NCBI GenBank assembly: GCA_964426815.1
Contig: CAYRRZ010000018.1
Span: 1-20,971, forward strand
Origin: JADZEJ01 sp964426815
GTDB lineage: Bacteria > Patescibacteriota > Patescibacteriia > 2-12-FULL-60-25
DNA: 20,971 nt
Reading direction: 5' to 3'
Part shown: piece by piece, positions 6,063 to 13,720 of the stretch
Numbering within the stretch: position 1 is the first letter of the stretch
How the letters are laid out: the number at the start of each line of letters is the position of its first letter
Notes under the pieces: generated by a model
Seen by the model: only the letters and a program-made list of their open reading frames with translations
The model's database searches: none
Told to the model about the DNA's origin: nothing
Program-made: the position numbers and the translations under genes

Positions 6063-6102
6063 CACCCGCTCCGCAGGCTCCGCCGCGGACCGGGTGTTTT
6101 TT
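6063..6102 (+). terminator. Terminator of the amine oxidase gene
   Basis: CACCCGCTCCGC (6063-6074) pairs with GCGGACCGGGTG (6085-6096) with one mismatch, followed by TTTTTT. It starts 11 bases after the TAG stop. Confidence 0.9.
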
Positions 6103-6130
6103 GTTGTATAGAAAAAGTGTAAAGCAAGAC

Positions 6131-6159
6131 TTGACAAAAAAAAGAATTTACTGATAGAT
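6131..6159 (+). promoter_or_regulatory. Promoter for the zinc-motif gene
   Basis: TTGACA (6131-6136) followed by an A-run; the -10 is ATAGAT at 17 bases or TAGATG at 18. It lies between the preceding terminator and a gene with a strong Shine-Dalgarno. Confidence 0.55.
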
Positions 6160-6166
6160 GCTAGAT

Positions 6167-6195
6167 CCGGAGTTGCAAAAAGCTGTTCCCTCCGG
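6167..6195 (+). promoter_or_regulatory. Leader hairpin of the zinc-motif gene
   Basis: CCGGAG (6167-6172) pairs with CTCCGG (6190-6195) around a 17-base loop. The 3' arm ends three bases before AAGGAG. The arm itself contains GGAG, so alternative pairing with the ribosome binding site region is possible. Confidence 0.45.
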
Positions 6196-6208
6196 CCAAA
6201 GGAGCTCA

Positions 6209-6679
6209 ATGTCAAAGTTGCCGTACCTGGTCACTTGTTCTTGCTGTGGAGACAAGCGTCTCCGCAGCATGCTCCGAGAGTTTCAAGGTTGTGCAAAAGT
6301 CGGCGGACGGTACTTTTGCAGCGCTGAGTGCGTAGTCGCCTTCTTTTCAAACCCGCCAAAAGGCTTTGTCTGGCGCGGCACTTTTTCCCCAAGAGCTTGG
6401 GAAGGTGAGGTGTACGACATCTGCCTCGCTTGTCACGGTGACGCCGACGGTCGCCAGTTTCAAACCGTCGACGCACCTTACGGTTCTTGTGTGGACGACG
6501 ACAGCAACGAGGGGCTGTGGGTCTGCTCGCCGGCTTGCGTCGTCAAGGCCTTTAGCCCAGACCTGGAGTCTCCGTACCTGAGAGGCCTGGGTCCGTGGTA
6601 CGACCCGTTCTTTTTGGAGCTCTTGCAAGAGCTTGGTTTGCCCGAAGGCGAGCTAAGCGTCTACAGCGCGAGCCTGTAA
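6209..6679 (+). CDS. Small protein with two tandem Cys4 zinc-binding motifs
   Basis: The 156-residue protein contains the same motif twice. Copy 1: C10-x2-C13-G-D, then YFCSAECVVAFF with C37-x3-C41. Copy 2: C72-x2-C75-H-G-D, then WVCSPACVVKAF with C106-x3-C110. Each set of four cysteines is suited to one structural zinc, as in treble-clef or MYM/TRASH-like fingers; I cannot name the exact family. Extra cysteines C12, C28 and C94 are not in the repeat pattern. The C-terminal tail (about 116-156) is acidic and hydrophobic (FFLELLQELGLPEGEL). ATG at 6209 has AAGGAG four bases upstream. The frame opens to an ATG at 6158, but that lies in the promoter. It could bind nucleic acid or protein; no partner is encoded next to it. 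It ends at its own terminator, convergent with the dehydrogenase operon. Confidence 0.72.
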   Translation: MSKLPYLVTCSCCGDKRLRSMLREFQGCAKVGGRYFCSAECVVAFFSNPPKGFVWRGTFSPRAWEGEVYDICLACHGDADGRQFQTVDAPYGSCVDDDSNEGLWVCSPACVVKAFSPDLESPYLRGLGPWYDPFFLELLQELGLPEGELSVYSASL

Positions 6680-6687
6680 TCTTTCTG

Positions 6688-6730
6688 AAGACATGAGGTT
6701 GAGAATAAGATCTCGCCTGATGTCTTTTTT
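6688..6730 (+). terminator. Terminator of the zinc-motif gene
   Basis: AAGACATGAGG (6688-6698) pairs with CCTGATGTCTT (6716-6726) with one mismatch; GAGA/TCTC pair inside; a T-run ends at 6730. The T-run overlaps the TAA of the convergent dehydrogenase gene (6729-6731). Confidence 0.88.
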
Positions 6731-7724
6731 ATTTTGCTGGCGTAATCGCTGGCTTCCCTTCGAGTACAGCTAAAATATTTTGTGCCGCCACCATGCTCAT
6801 GGCTTCGCGAGCTTCAATTGTTGCGCTGGCAATATGTGGTGTGAGGATGACATTCGAAAAGCTGCGCAATTCCAAATTATCCGTGAGGTCACAATCAATT
6901 GCTGGTTCACATTCAAACACGTCCAGAGCCGCGCCAGCAATGCGTTTTGTTTTTAAGGCACGTAGCAAAGCTTTTTCATCCACCACAGGTCCACGTGCGG
7001 TGTTTACCAAGTACGCACTCTTTTTCATTAAACTAAATTCATCGGTTGAAATCAGGTGTCGGGTCGAAGGCAAAAGAGGGACATGCAAACTCACAAAATC
7101 AGATATCTGAAGGAGTTGTTCTAGCGGCAAGCGATTTGCCTTCATGTCTCTTTCTAAAGTCAGATTTTCATGTGCATCGGCATACACCAGCTTCATGTCA
7201 AAACCGACAACCGCTTTTTTGGCCACCATGGATCCGATACGCCCCGCGCCAACGAGCCCAAGTGTCTTACCGCGCATATCCGTCCCAATAAATTGAGTTG
7301 GTGACCAACCCTGATATTTTCCAGCTTTTGCAAATTGATCTGCTTCTGGAATCCGATGCGCTAAAGCAAGCATCAAAGAAAAAGCATGTTCAGCTACGGA
7401 CTCATTCACGGCATCTGACGGGGCATTGGTAATCACAATGCCGCGTCTTTTGGCTTCAACTAAATCAATATTGTCAAAACCAACAGCATAGTTCGCCACG
7501 ATTTTTAGTTGTGACCCAGCAGCATCAAATACCTCCGCATCAATGCGATCCGTGAGTAGGGGGAGAAGGGCATCGCAGCCTTCGATGCGTTTGAGGAATT
7601 CCTTACGAGGAATGATTTCATCCTTTTCATACACCTCCACGCGATAGCCAGCTTTTTGTAATGCCTTGATTCCACTGTCGGCAAAACCGCGAGTCACAAA
7701 CACAAATGGCTTTTTTGATGGCAT
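6729..7724 (-). CDS. D-2-hydroxyacid dehydrogenase (glyoxylate/hydroxypyruvate reductase-like)
   Basis: The 331-residue enzyme interconverts 2-oxoacids and D-2-hydroxyacids with NAD(P)H. The substrate-binding halves flank a Rossmann domain with GAGRIG (159-164) and D183 at the coenzyme-selecting position, which favours NAD. The catalytic triad of the family is present: R244 (NTARGPVVDE), E273 (FECEP) and H297 (LTPHIASAT). At 331 residues it lacks the regulatory ACT domain of long serine-pathway 3-phosphoglycerate dehydrogenases and is closest in length and motifs to glyoxylate/hydroxypyruvate reductases, though lactate or 3-phosphoglycerate activity cannot be excluded. It is the last gene of a three-gene operon, 18 bases after the BASS transporter gene, with which it may share small organic acids as substrates. 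Confidence 0.85.
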   Translation of the reverse strand: MPSKKPFVFVTRGFADSGIKALQKAGYRVEVYEKDEIIPRKEFLKRIEGCDALLPLLTDRIDAEVFDAAGSQLKIVANYAVGFDNIDLVEAKRRGIVITNAPSDAVNESVAEHAFSLMLALAHRIPEADQFAKAGKYQGWSPTQFIGTDMRGKTLGLVGAGRIGSMVAKKAVVGFDMKLVYADAHENLTLERDMKANRLPLEQLLQISDFVSLHVPLLPSTRHLISTDEFSLMKKSAYLVNTARGPVVDEKALLRALKTKRIAGAALDVFECEPAIDCDLTDNLELRSFSNVILTPHIASATIEAREAMSMVAAQNILAVLEGKPAITPAK

Positions 7725-7742
7725 AGGATGGGTTTAGGTGTT

Positions 7743-8723
7743 TTAAAAATTTGGTCCTTCGGTTCTTCGTTGGGGGTTTTTCGCCAACTCCGCCGCGATC
7801 CGATTACGTGCCAGCCATTTGATCGGGGGGAGGAGAGCGTTCACTGCGGCCAGGATAATCAGGAGTCTTGGAACCACTCCATATGGTTTAAAGAAGGTTC
7901 CTCCGACCCATAAAGCCAAGGTATTGTTCATGTACACCATGCACAAGGTCAGGGTGATTCGTTCAGCCGCATTGCGCCAACCCGTAAGGCCGTACGCGAG
8001 CCAGGCGAGTCCACCCATATACACAATCATCACGATCAAAATACCAAGTTCATTCCATCCCAAGCTAAGAGATTCACCTTGAACCGTATCGGCCACCGCA
8101 GCTGCAACCAATACCACAAACAGAGCGAGCGAAATTTCGCGCCAAGCTACATCGTGCTTCGAAGTAAAAGCCGGAGCTGCTTTTTTTGCCAACATGGCAA
8201 AACAAAACGGAATCACAATCGTAAAAAAGAGGGAGGTGAACAACTTGGTTACCGGCAATGGAACGCTTTGACCAACCATGAGCCAAAACACAAAGGGCAC
8301 GGTAAACGGCGCAAGCAAAGATGTCGTGACCGATACTAACATTGCCAGTGAAGACTTGCCGCCAAATAAATCCGCAATCAAGGCCACCGTTAATCCGGTT
8401 GGCATCGCACCGACAATCAAAAATGGTAAAGCCCAATCCGGCGCAAACAGCTTAAGCGGAATGAACATCGCAATCGGAATGAATAACAGCATGACCACAT
8501 TCGCAATCACCACCATGCGCAAATCCTTGGCATAGTTCATGAGTTCACCCACATTCAAACGCAAGCTCGAAGTAAAAAAGATCGCCATCAACATCGGTGT
8601 CGCGAATGGCGAAATCGGTTTGAATACCGCTGGAAAAATGGCGCCCGCAATCAAACCAGCTAAAACCAAAATGATTTGATTATCACTCAAGAATTTTTTC
8701 AAACGAAACCCAGCTTGGCTCAT
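7743..8723 (-). CDS. Bile acid:sodium symporter (BASS/SBF) family transporter
   Basis: The 326-residue membrane protein has about nine or ten hydrophobic segments, beginning at residue about 17 (IILVLAGLIAGAIFPAVF) and ending about 305, as in the BASS fold. Conserved-looking stretches include TSSLRLNVGELM after the second helix and GAMPTGLTVALIADLFGG in the central part, where members of the family bind sodium and substrate. Family members move bile acids, pyruvate, pantoate, other carboxylates or (in the ACR3 branch) arsenite. Its ATG overlaps the TGA of the upstream kinase gene (ATGA), so translation is coupled. Next to a hydroxyacid dehydrogenase, a carboxylate substrate is the best guess. 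The C-terminus is basic and probably cytoplasmic. Confidence 0.82.
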   Translation of the reverse strand: MSQAGFRLKKFLSDNQIILVLAGLIAGAIFPAVFKPISPFATPMLMAIFFTSSLRLNVGELMNYAKDLRMVVIANVVMLLFIPIAMFIPLKLFAPDWALPFLIVGAMPTGLTVALIADLFGGKSSLAMLVSVTTSLLAPFTVPFVFWLMVGQSVPLPVTKLFTSLFFTIVIPFCFAMLAKKAAPAFTSKHDVAWREISLALFVVLVAAAVADTVQGESLSLGWNELGILIVMIVYMGGLAWLAYGLTGWRNAAERITLTLCMVYMNNTLALWVGGTFFKPYGVVPRLLIILAAVNALLPPIKWLARNRIAAELAKNPQRRTEGPNF

Positions 8724-9724
8724 AGACTCGAGAGTTCGCGTACCTTGGTCAGGGCAAGATCTTTTGCCTTTGGGTAATGCTTCAAGATGCCGCGCTTTGC
8801 ACCCATATGGGTCACGACACCAAAGGCATTCAAAGCGGCAACTTGCAGACCACGCTCAACATCTCCTTCTTTGATGAGAGTTGCAACAAAGGCACTGTTA
8901 AAAGCATCCCCGGCACCCGTGGTATTGATACGTTTACCTTTTGGGGTTCCGGCAAACCATACGGCGCCTCTGGCAAAAGCATAGGCACCACGGGCACCAT
9001 CCGTAATCACCAAGGCTTGTTTTGGAAGAGGCGAGAGGAGGTGTTGAATCTCATCCAGCATACGAGGAGCGGTATGTGCGAGTTCAGCAGCTTCTTCTCG
9101 ATTGAGAAGCAGGACATCGGTTTGTTTCAAAAATGGTTCAAGCGCTTTGCGGCCATATTCAAGTTCGCCATTCCCTGGATTCCAGGCAATCTTGCAGCCG
9201 TTTTTCTTGGCCGCCGCGAACACGTCTTTGAGTTGGGTCATGTGTCCACCAAGGCTCGTCAGATACACCCATGTCGCCGGAATCCCTTTTTTAATGACAG
9301 CTGTTTGCAAATGCTGTGAAGCACCGCGCGAAACCAGAACGCAGCGACTCCCATGTCCGGACAAGAAGATGATTGAGGAAGCTGTTTTTTCTTTGGCATC
9401 CCATTGAATATGCGAAATATCAATACCTTCACGCGCTAATTCGCGAACCACATCTTCGCCGGCCGTGTCTGAGCCAACGCGACACAAGCAACCGGTTTTG
9501 AGTCCAAAGCGTGCAAAAGTGACGGCGCCATTGGTTGCGCCTCCGCCCGACGCTTGTTCCATCAGATCAACCGAAATCTTGCTACCCATTGGCAAGCAAG
9601 CGCTAAAGCCATCCGGTGCCGTAGCCGAAACCAGTTTTTCAAAATGCGTACTGGCGACAAAAATGTCTCGGGTGGCAGAACCGATGGTAAGAACGTCAAG
9701 AGGCATGCGCCTAGCGTGTTTCAT
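8720..9724 (-). CDS. PfkB-family carbohydrate/nucleoside kinase
   Basis: The 334-residue protein is a ribokinase-like (PfkB) kinase that phosphorylates a sugar or nucleoside with ATP. It has the N-terminal glycine-rich motif SGGGATNGAVTFARFG (59-74), LNREEA (207-212) with the N-x2-E magnesium site, and the C-terminal signature NTTGAGDAFNSAF (267-279) with the anion hole and catalytic base D273. The substrate cannot be predicted. It is the first gene of the kinase-transporter-dehydrogenase operon. It has no Shine-Dalgarno; an extended -10 box (TGG-TAGAAT) ends six bases before its ATG, so the mRNA is probably leaderless. Confidence 0.87.
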   Translation of the reverse strand: MKHARRMPLDVLTIGSATRDIFVASTHFEKLVSATAPDGFSACLPMGSKISVDLMEQASGGGATNGAVTFARFGLKTGCLCRVGSDTAGEDVVRELAREGIDISHIQWDAKEKTASSIIFLSGHGSRCVLVSRGASQHLQTAVIKKGIPATWVYLTSLGGHMTQLKDVFAAAKKNGCKIAWNPGNGELEYGRKALEPFLKQTDVLLLNREEAAELAHTAPRMLDEIQHLLSPLPKQALVITDGARGAYAFARGAVWFAGTPKGKRINTTGAGDAFNSAFVATLIKEGDVERGLQVAALNAFGVVTHMGAKRGILKHYPKAKDLALTKVRELSSL

Positions 9725-9730
9725 GTAGCT

Positions 9731-9739
9731 ATTCTACCA
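9731..9739 (-). promoter_or_regulatory. Extended -10 promoter of a probable leaderless operon
   Basis: TGG-TAGAAT on the minus strand ends six bases before ATG at 9724, so RNA synthesis would begin at or within a base of the start codon. The space to the divergent gene's ATG is only 26 bp. Confidence 0.6.
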
Positions 9740-9750
9740 TTGTTTATAAT

Positions 9751-11007
9751 ATGAAACGACTGTATCCCGTTCTCTTGACCGCCTTGTTTTTGCCGCAGCT
9801 TGCTGCCGCCGAGGTCATTCATTCATACGATGTCCAAGCCACGGTTGATACCAATCGGAATCTAACCGTTACCGAAACCATCAAATACGATTTTGAAGAN
9901 NNNNNNNNNNNNNNNNNNNNNNNNNNNNNNNNNNNNNNNNNNNNNNNNNNNNNNNNNNNNNNNNNNNNNNNNNNNNNNNNNNNNNNNNNNNNNNNNNNNA
10001 ATGGTTCGCTCTTTGTTCCGATTCTCGCTTTCATTTTTATGTTTATGCGTTGGTGGAGTCGTGGCCGTGATCCAAAACTCGCCGCCATTATTCCAGAGTA
10101 CGATGCACCAAAAGGATTTACCCCTGCCACCATTTCAGCTGGCATGACGGAAGGCGATATTCCGGATCGCTCAATCACAGCCACTATTATCGACTTAGCT
10201 GAACGCGGCTATCTACATATCCGTTTTGGTGAACAAAAGGGCTTGCTCTTTGGTTCAACGCCTACCTATACCTTTGTAAAAACCGAAAAAAGCACAGAAA
10301 AATTAAATGAATACGAAAGCGTCCTATTCAATGGGATCTTTGAGAAAGGGAATGAACGTACCTTGGATGAATTAAAAGATCCAAATGCCAAGTTCTATCA
10401 AGAGGTGCAAGACTTCAAGAAAAAAATCCAAGCCGAAGTTGATGCCAAAAAATTGTTTGATCAAAATCCAGGCGCGGTACGCGGGACGTATATCTTAGTC
10501 GCCTTCGGTGTTGGCATGGTGTTGTTTTGGACGATTGGAAGCCTGAATCCACTTGGCATTGTTTGCAGTATCGTCACCGGATTCATCATTGCCATCTTTG
10601 GTTGGATCATGCCACGTCGTAATGCGGCTGGGGCAGAGTTCTTACGTCAGGCCAAAGGCTTTGAATGGTTTATGTCGGTCACCGAAAAAGATCGATTTGA
10701 TTTTCACAATGCGCCTGAGCGTACGCCATCTCAATTCATGGCGCTCTTACCATTCGCTATCGCACTCGGTGTTGAGAAAAAATGGGCTGCACAATTTGCT
10801 TCGCTCAATATGCCTGCTCCATCTTGGGCCGAAGGAAGTTCCATGTCCCATTTTGCCGCAGCGAACTTCGTTTCTAATCTCGGTACCATGCATGCGGCTG
10901 CAGCTTCCTCATTCTCGCCACCTTCGAGTGCTGGCTCGGGAGGCTCTGGTTTCTCTGGCGGAGGTTCAGGCGGAGGTTTTGGTGGAGGTGGTGGTGGAAG
11001 TTGGTAA
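9751..11007 (+). CDS. DUF2207-family membrane protein (interrupted by an assembly gap)
   Basis: The start encodes a signal peptide (MKRLYPVLLTALFLPQLAAA) and the opening of the DUF2207 extracellular domain (VIHSYDVQATVDTNRNLTVTETIKYDFE). After 100 N the sequence resumes with a membrane helix (LFVPILAFIFMFMRWW), the conserved GRDPK...PEYDAPKGFTPA stretch, a cytoplasmic domain, two more helices (about GTYILVAFGVGMVLFW and SIVTGFIIAIFGWIM) and the typical Gly/Ser-rich tail ending GGGGGGSW. Members are usually 550-600 residues; only about 384 are visible, so the gap probably hides some 150-200 residues, not the 34 the Ns imply. The frame continuing across the Ns has no meaning. The family's function is unknown; it is a likely envelope protein. 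A TATAAT directly abuts the ATG, which is too close for a normal -10 of this start. Confidence 0.85.
   Translation: MKRLYPVLLTALFLPQLAAAEVIHSYDVQATVDTNRNLTVTETIKYDFEXXXXXXXXXXXXXXXXXXXXXXXXXXXXXXXXXXNGSLFVPILAFIFMFMRWWSRGRDPKLAAIIPEYDAPKGFTPATISAGMTEGDIPDRSITATIIDLAERGYLHIRFGEQKGLLFGSTPTYTFVKTEKSTEKLNEYESVLFNGIFEKGNERTLDELKDPNAKFYQEVQDFKKKIQAEVDAKKLFDQNPGAVRGTYILVAFGVGMVLFWTIGSLNPLGIVCSIVTGFIIAIFGWIMPRRNAAGAEFLRQAKGFEWFMSVTEKDRFDFHNAPERTPSQFMALLPFAIALGVEKKWAAQFASLNMPAPSWAEGSSMSHFAAANFVSNLGTMHAAAASSFSPPSSAGSGGSGFSGGGSGGGFGGGGGGSW
9900..9999. other. Scaffold gap of 100 N
   Basis: Exactly 100 N, the customary placeholder for a gap of unknown size. It falls inside the DUF2207 gene, whose missing middle implies a true gap of roughly 0.5 kb. 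Confidence 0.98.
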
Positions 11008-11008
11008 A

Positions 11009-11055
11009 CAAAAAACCCTCCCTTTCATCCGTGACCAGCACGGGGAAAGAGAGGG
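11009..11055 (-). terminator. Terminator of the GC-rich gene at 11063-12682
   Basis: On the minus strand CCCTCTCTTTC (11055 to 11045) pairs with GAAAGGGAGGG (11026 to 11016) with one mismatch; CCGTG/CACGG pair inside; TTTTTTG follows. It fills the space up to the TAA of the convergent DUF2207 gene. Confidence 0.88.
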
Positions 11056-11062
11056 CAAGACT

Positions 11063-12682
11063 TCACGAAGGATCCGGCGATTTCCCAGCGTCGGATTTTT
11101 CTTTGTCCGAAACAGGGAGTGGCGGCGGTTGCGCCGAACGTCCCGTCGGTCGCGGCGCTGCAACCTGAATCGAGGCTGGACCGCTACCTTCACGGGAACC
11201 CTCCATGCCAAGGTGAAACTGCAGCCTTGCGACGAATGCGCTCAGGGTAAGCGTACCTTGGGTGTACGAATTGTGTCCGCTATACCTCGCAAGATCGAAC
11301 AGGACCAGCACTTCGCGGATCTGCTCTTTGCGAGCGGCGACTTCCGCCGGACTGTACTTCTTTTCATCCGGGTCGAAAGTGCCTTCGCGAACACACTTGA
11401 TGGTCGAGTAAACCCGTCGAATTTTGGCTGGATCGCCATCCAGCTTGATGCCGAGTTTATCCAGATCCATCATGATCCGCGCGACCTCAACGGCCTGGGC
11501 GGTATCACGAGCGCTCGCCTCCGAGTCCAAGACAGGCGCACCACCAGAAGGCTCTGCCAAGTCGGCCTCAGACAGCTCCTCTTCCCCAACGATGATGGTC
11601 GTCGAACTATCTCCGTTAGGAACACCACCCGCAGCTGCCGTAGGAGCAGCTCCCATCGGATCTGCTTCATCCGATGACGGACGAACCGTCTCGGTTGAGC
11701 TAGCCAAGGGCACAGCTGACGGCGGGGAGGTCGGCCTGGCGGTAGGAGTGGATGCGGACTCCCCATCCGTGTCAGACCCAGACGTATCAGGGAACAGATC
11801 ATCGACCTCCACCGCAGCGGCAGTATCTGCAGCCGGCGGCTTGGTCGAATGACTGCCTTCGAAACGCGTGGGCGGTTCCGGTTCTTCGACCGGCGGCGGC
11901 GGAGCTTCGAAGCCCATGCGCTTTTCCGCAAGCTCCAAGATCTTTCGCAGATCCGTGAGCTTGAAATGGAGCATGAAAACATCCGGCGGAACGATCTCGA
12001 ACACCTGCTTCGGTGCAAAAACCGTTTCGGATCCATCACGGGTCGCTTCGACCCAGGCCTCATGCACCTTCACGCGCAAGTCGAGTGGCAGATGCTGATT
12101 CCACACACGGGCATCAATCCCGTGCATCAAATCCCAAGGCGTAAGAATGGCGCCCGAAGGTGACCACTCCGTTTTGATTCGGCTCGGATCGATGAGGCTC
12201 GATATGAGGAGGGCGACAATTTCCTTGTCAGCTTCCTCATTCGCCTCCCAAGGGAGGCTATTCATGATGAATCGCCACAGGGCACCCGCATCCAGGTAGA
12301 GCGCGAGCTCCATGGGTTCATGAGCCAGTTCATACTGCTTGATCGACACGTCTTCGGCATCGATCGCGATCAGAACTTGGCCGCCTTGCATCTCGAGCGG
12401 CGTTTTGCGCGCCGTTTTCGGTTTGGCATTGGTGAGCTCGACCAAGAGCCGCTGCCGGATATCCGGCCGCGATTCGAGGGCACACATCCGCTCAGCCACC
12501 GGGCTGAAACGGAACATGGTTTCCGGGGTATACCACGAAGGGTATTTCTCCCGGAGGATGGTAATGAGCCCCGCCAAAATCTGCAGCGGGGGATGACCGA
12601 CGATGAACTGCGCAGCTTCTTTCGACAAGGTGTCGTCAGTAGCTCCCGCAGAGTGAACCGGACGAGGAAACGACGAAGTCAT
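11063..12682 (-). CDS. Large unknown protein with a disordered central linker
   Basis: The 539-residue protein is unlike anything I recognise. Residues about 1-270 look globular and mainly helical (AAQFIVGHPPLQILAGLITI, LDAGALWRFIMNSLPWEA). Residues about 270-405 are low-complexity, rich in Pro, Ser, Thr, Ala and acidic residues, and surely disordered. A second helical domain follows (about 410-495, VEVARIMMDLDKLGIKLDGD ... QIREVLVLFDLARYSG), then a Pro/Ser-rich tail. There is no signal peptide or membrane segment. I chose ATG at 12682 because AGGAGG lies four bases upstream, as at the amine oxidase; the frame continues to 12739 through the promoter region. The DNA is clearly richer in G and C than the adjacent aldolase gene. 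It is a single-gene unit with its own promoter-like sequence and terminator. Confidence 0.72.
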   Translation of the reverse strand: MTSSFPRPVHSAGATDDTLSKEAAQFIVGHPPLQILAGLITILREKYPSWYTPETMFRFSPVAERMCALESRPDIRQRLLVELTNAKPKTARKTPLEMQGGQVLIAIDAEDVSIKQYELAHEPMELALYLDAGALWRFIMNSLPWEANEEADKEIVALLISSLIDPSRIKTEWSPSGAILTPWDLMHGIDARVWNQHLPLDLRVKVHEAWVEATRDGSETVFAPKQVFEIVPPDVFMLHFKLTDLRKILELAEKRMGFEAPPPPVEEPEPPTRFEGSHSTKPPAADTAAAVEVDDLFPDTSGSDTDGESASTPTARPTSPPSAVPLASSTETVRPSSDEADPMGAAPTAAAGGVPNGDSSTTIIVGEEELSEADLAEPSGGAPVLDSEASARDTAQAVEVARIMMDLDKLGIKLDGDPAKIRRVYSTIKCVREGTFDPDEKKYSPAEVAARKEQIREVLVLFDLARYSGHNSYTQGTLTLSAFVARLQFHLGMEGSREGSGPASIQVAAPRPTGRSAQPPPLPVSDKEKSDAGKSPDPS

Positions 12683-12729
12683 TAGGCCTCCTGAAGGGGG
12701 TTGAGAAAAAGAGCGTAACGAACCACCTG

Positions 12730-12758
12730 ACCCTGCCAAAAAAGACGGATCTTGTCAA
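12730..12758 (-). promoter_or_regulatory. Promoter-like sequence for the gene at 11063-12682
   Basis: Exact TTGACA (12758 to 12753), then 17 bases ending in a T-run and GG, then CAGGGT (12735 to 12730). The -10 is poor, but the -35 and T-run resemble the promoter at 17540-17568. Confidence 0.4.
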
Positions 12759-12781
12759 TCCAAGTGCTACACAAAAATACG

Positions 12782-13702
12782 TTATTTTACTCGTCCTGCG
12801 CTGCCAAAGAGTTTCATTTTGCGCATCGCAACTTCACGCATTAATAGATTTGCCGGTTCAAGTAATTTTCGTGGATCAATGACTTTTGGTAAATCATCCA
12901 CGGCTTCACGTACGCCTGCGGTAAAAGCCAGGCGCAAATCTGTATCAATATTGATTTTTGAAATCCCTAGTTTAATCGCTTGTTTAATATCTTCATCTAA
13001 AACACCGCGAGCCTCGCCCAATTTTGCCCCATGTTTTTCAGCCAATTCTTTCACATCTTCTAAGACGCCGGATGCGCCATGTAATACGAGCGGTAGCTTT
13101 ACGAGCTTCGCGATGCGTTTCAAACGATCTAAATCCAAATGCGTCTTGCCTTTAAATTTATAGGCTCCATGCGCCGTTCCAATCGCAATTGCGAGCGCAT
13201 CACAGCCCGTCTTTTTGGCAAAATCCAAGGCCGCTTCTGGATTTGTGAGATGAGCATCTTTTTCTTCGACGCTGACAAAGTCTTCAATCCCTGCAATGGC
13301 GCCAATCTCTGCTTCAACACTTGCGCCCTTTGCATGAGCTAGTTTTGCAACCTGGGTGCTGATACGAATATTATCTTTTTCTGGCAAAGACGAACCATCA
13401 AACATGACGCTGGTATAACCATTCGCTAAAGCCATTTTTACATATTCCAATTTTTTTCCATGATCCAAATGCATCACGACTGGAATCTTTCCCTTTGCCG
13501 CAACCCGAATAATGGCAGATAGATATTCGATGCCAGCATATTCAATCGCGCCCTCTGAGGTTTGAATAATCACCGGGGAGCGCATGTGTTCGGCAGCCGA
13601 GATGATCGCCTTAACCGCCTCCATATTATTCACATTCATTGCAGGCACGGCATAGCGCTTAGCGCGAGCTTCAACCAACACTTTTTTTAATGAGACGAGC
13701 AT
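12782..13702 (-). CDS. fba: Fructose-bisphosphate aldolase, class II
   Basis: The 306-residue enzyme cleaves fructose 1,6-bisphosphate to dihydroxyacetone phosphate and glyceraldehyde 3-phosphate using zinc. The family's residues are in place: LDHG with catalytic D80 and zinc ligand H81, EAEIG (130-134), GTAHGAY with H178, LHGASG with H208, and NIDTDLR (251-257) for substrate and phosphate binding. Tagatose-bisphosphate aldolases share this fold, so substrate choice is not certain. It lies 18 bases after the PfkB kinase gene and is probably cotranscribed; together they could phosphorylate and split a sugar phosphate. No terminator is seen between its stop and the next unit's promoter at 12753. 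Confidence 0.9.
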   Translation of the reverse strand: MLVSLKKVLVEARAKRYAVPAMNVNNMEAVKAIISAAEHMRSPVIIQTSEGAIEYAGIEYLSAIIRVAAKGKIPVVMHLDHGKKLEYVKMALANGYTSVMFDGSSLPEKDNIRISTQVAKLAHAKGASVEAEIGAIAGIEDFVSVEEKDAHLTNPEAALDFAKKTGCDALAIAIGTAHGAYKFKGKTHLDLDRLKRIAKLVKLPLVLHGASGVLEDVKELAEKHGAKLGEARGVLDEDIKQAIKLGISKINIDTDLRLAFTAGVREAVDDLPKVIDPRKLLEPANLLMREVAMRKMKLFGSAGRVK

Positions 13703-13720
13703 AGAAAGAGAAAAAGTGAA

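Noticed and set aside
10553..11677. Open frame of 374 codons on the plus strand
   Set aside because: It overlaps the DUF2207 gene in another frame and then runs antisense through the terminator into the gene at 11063-12682; composition is Arg/Ser-rich as in shadows.
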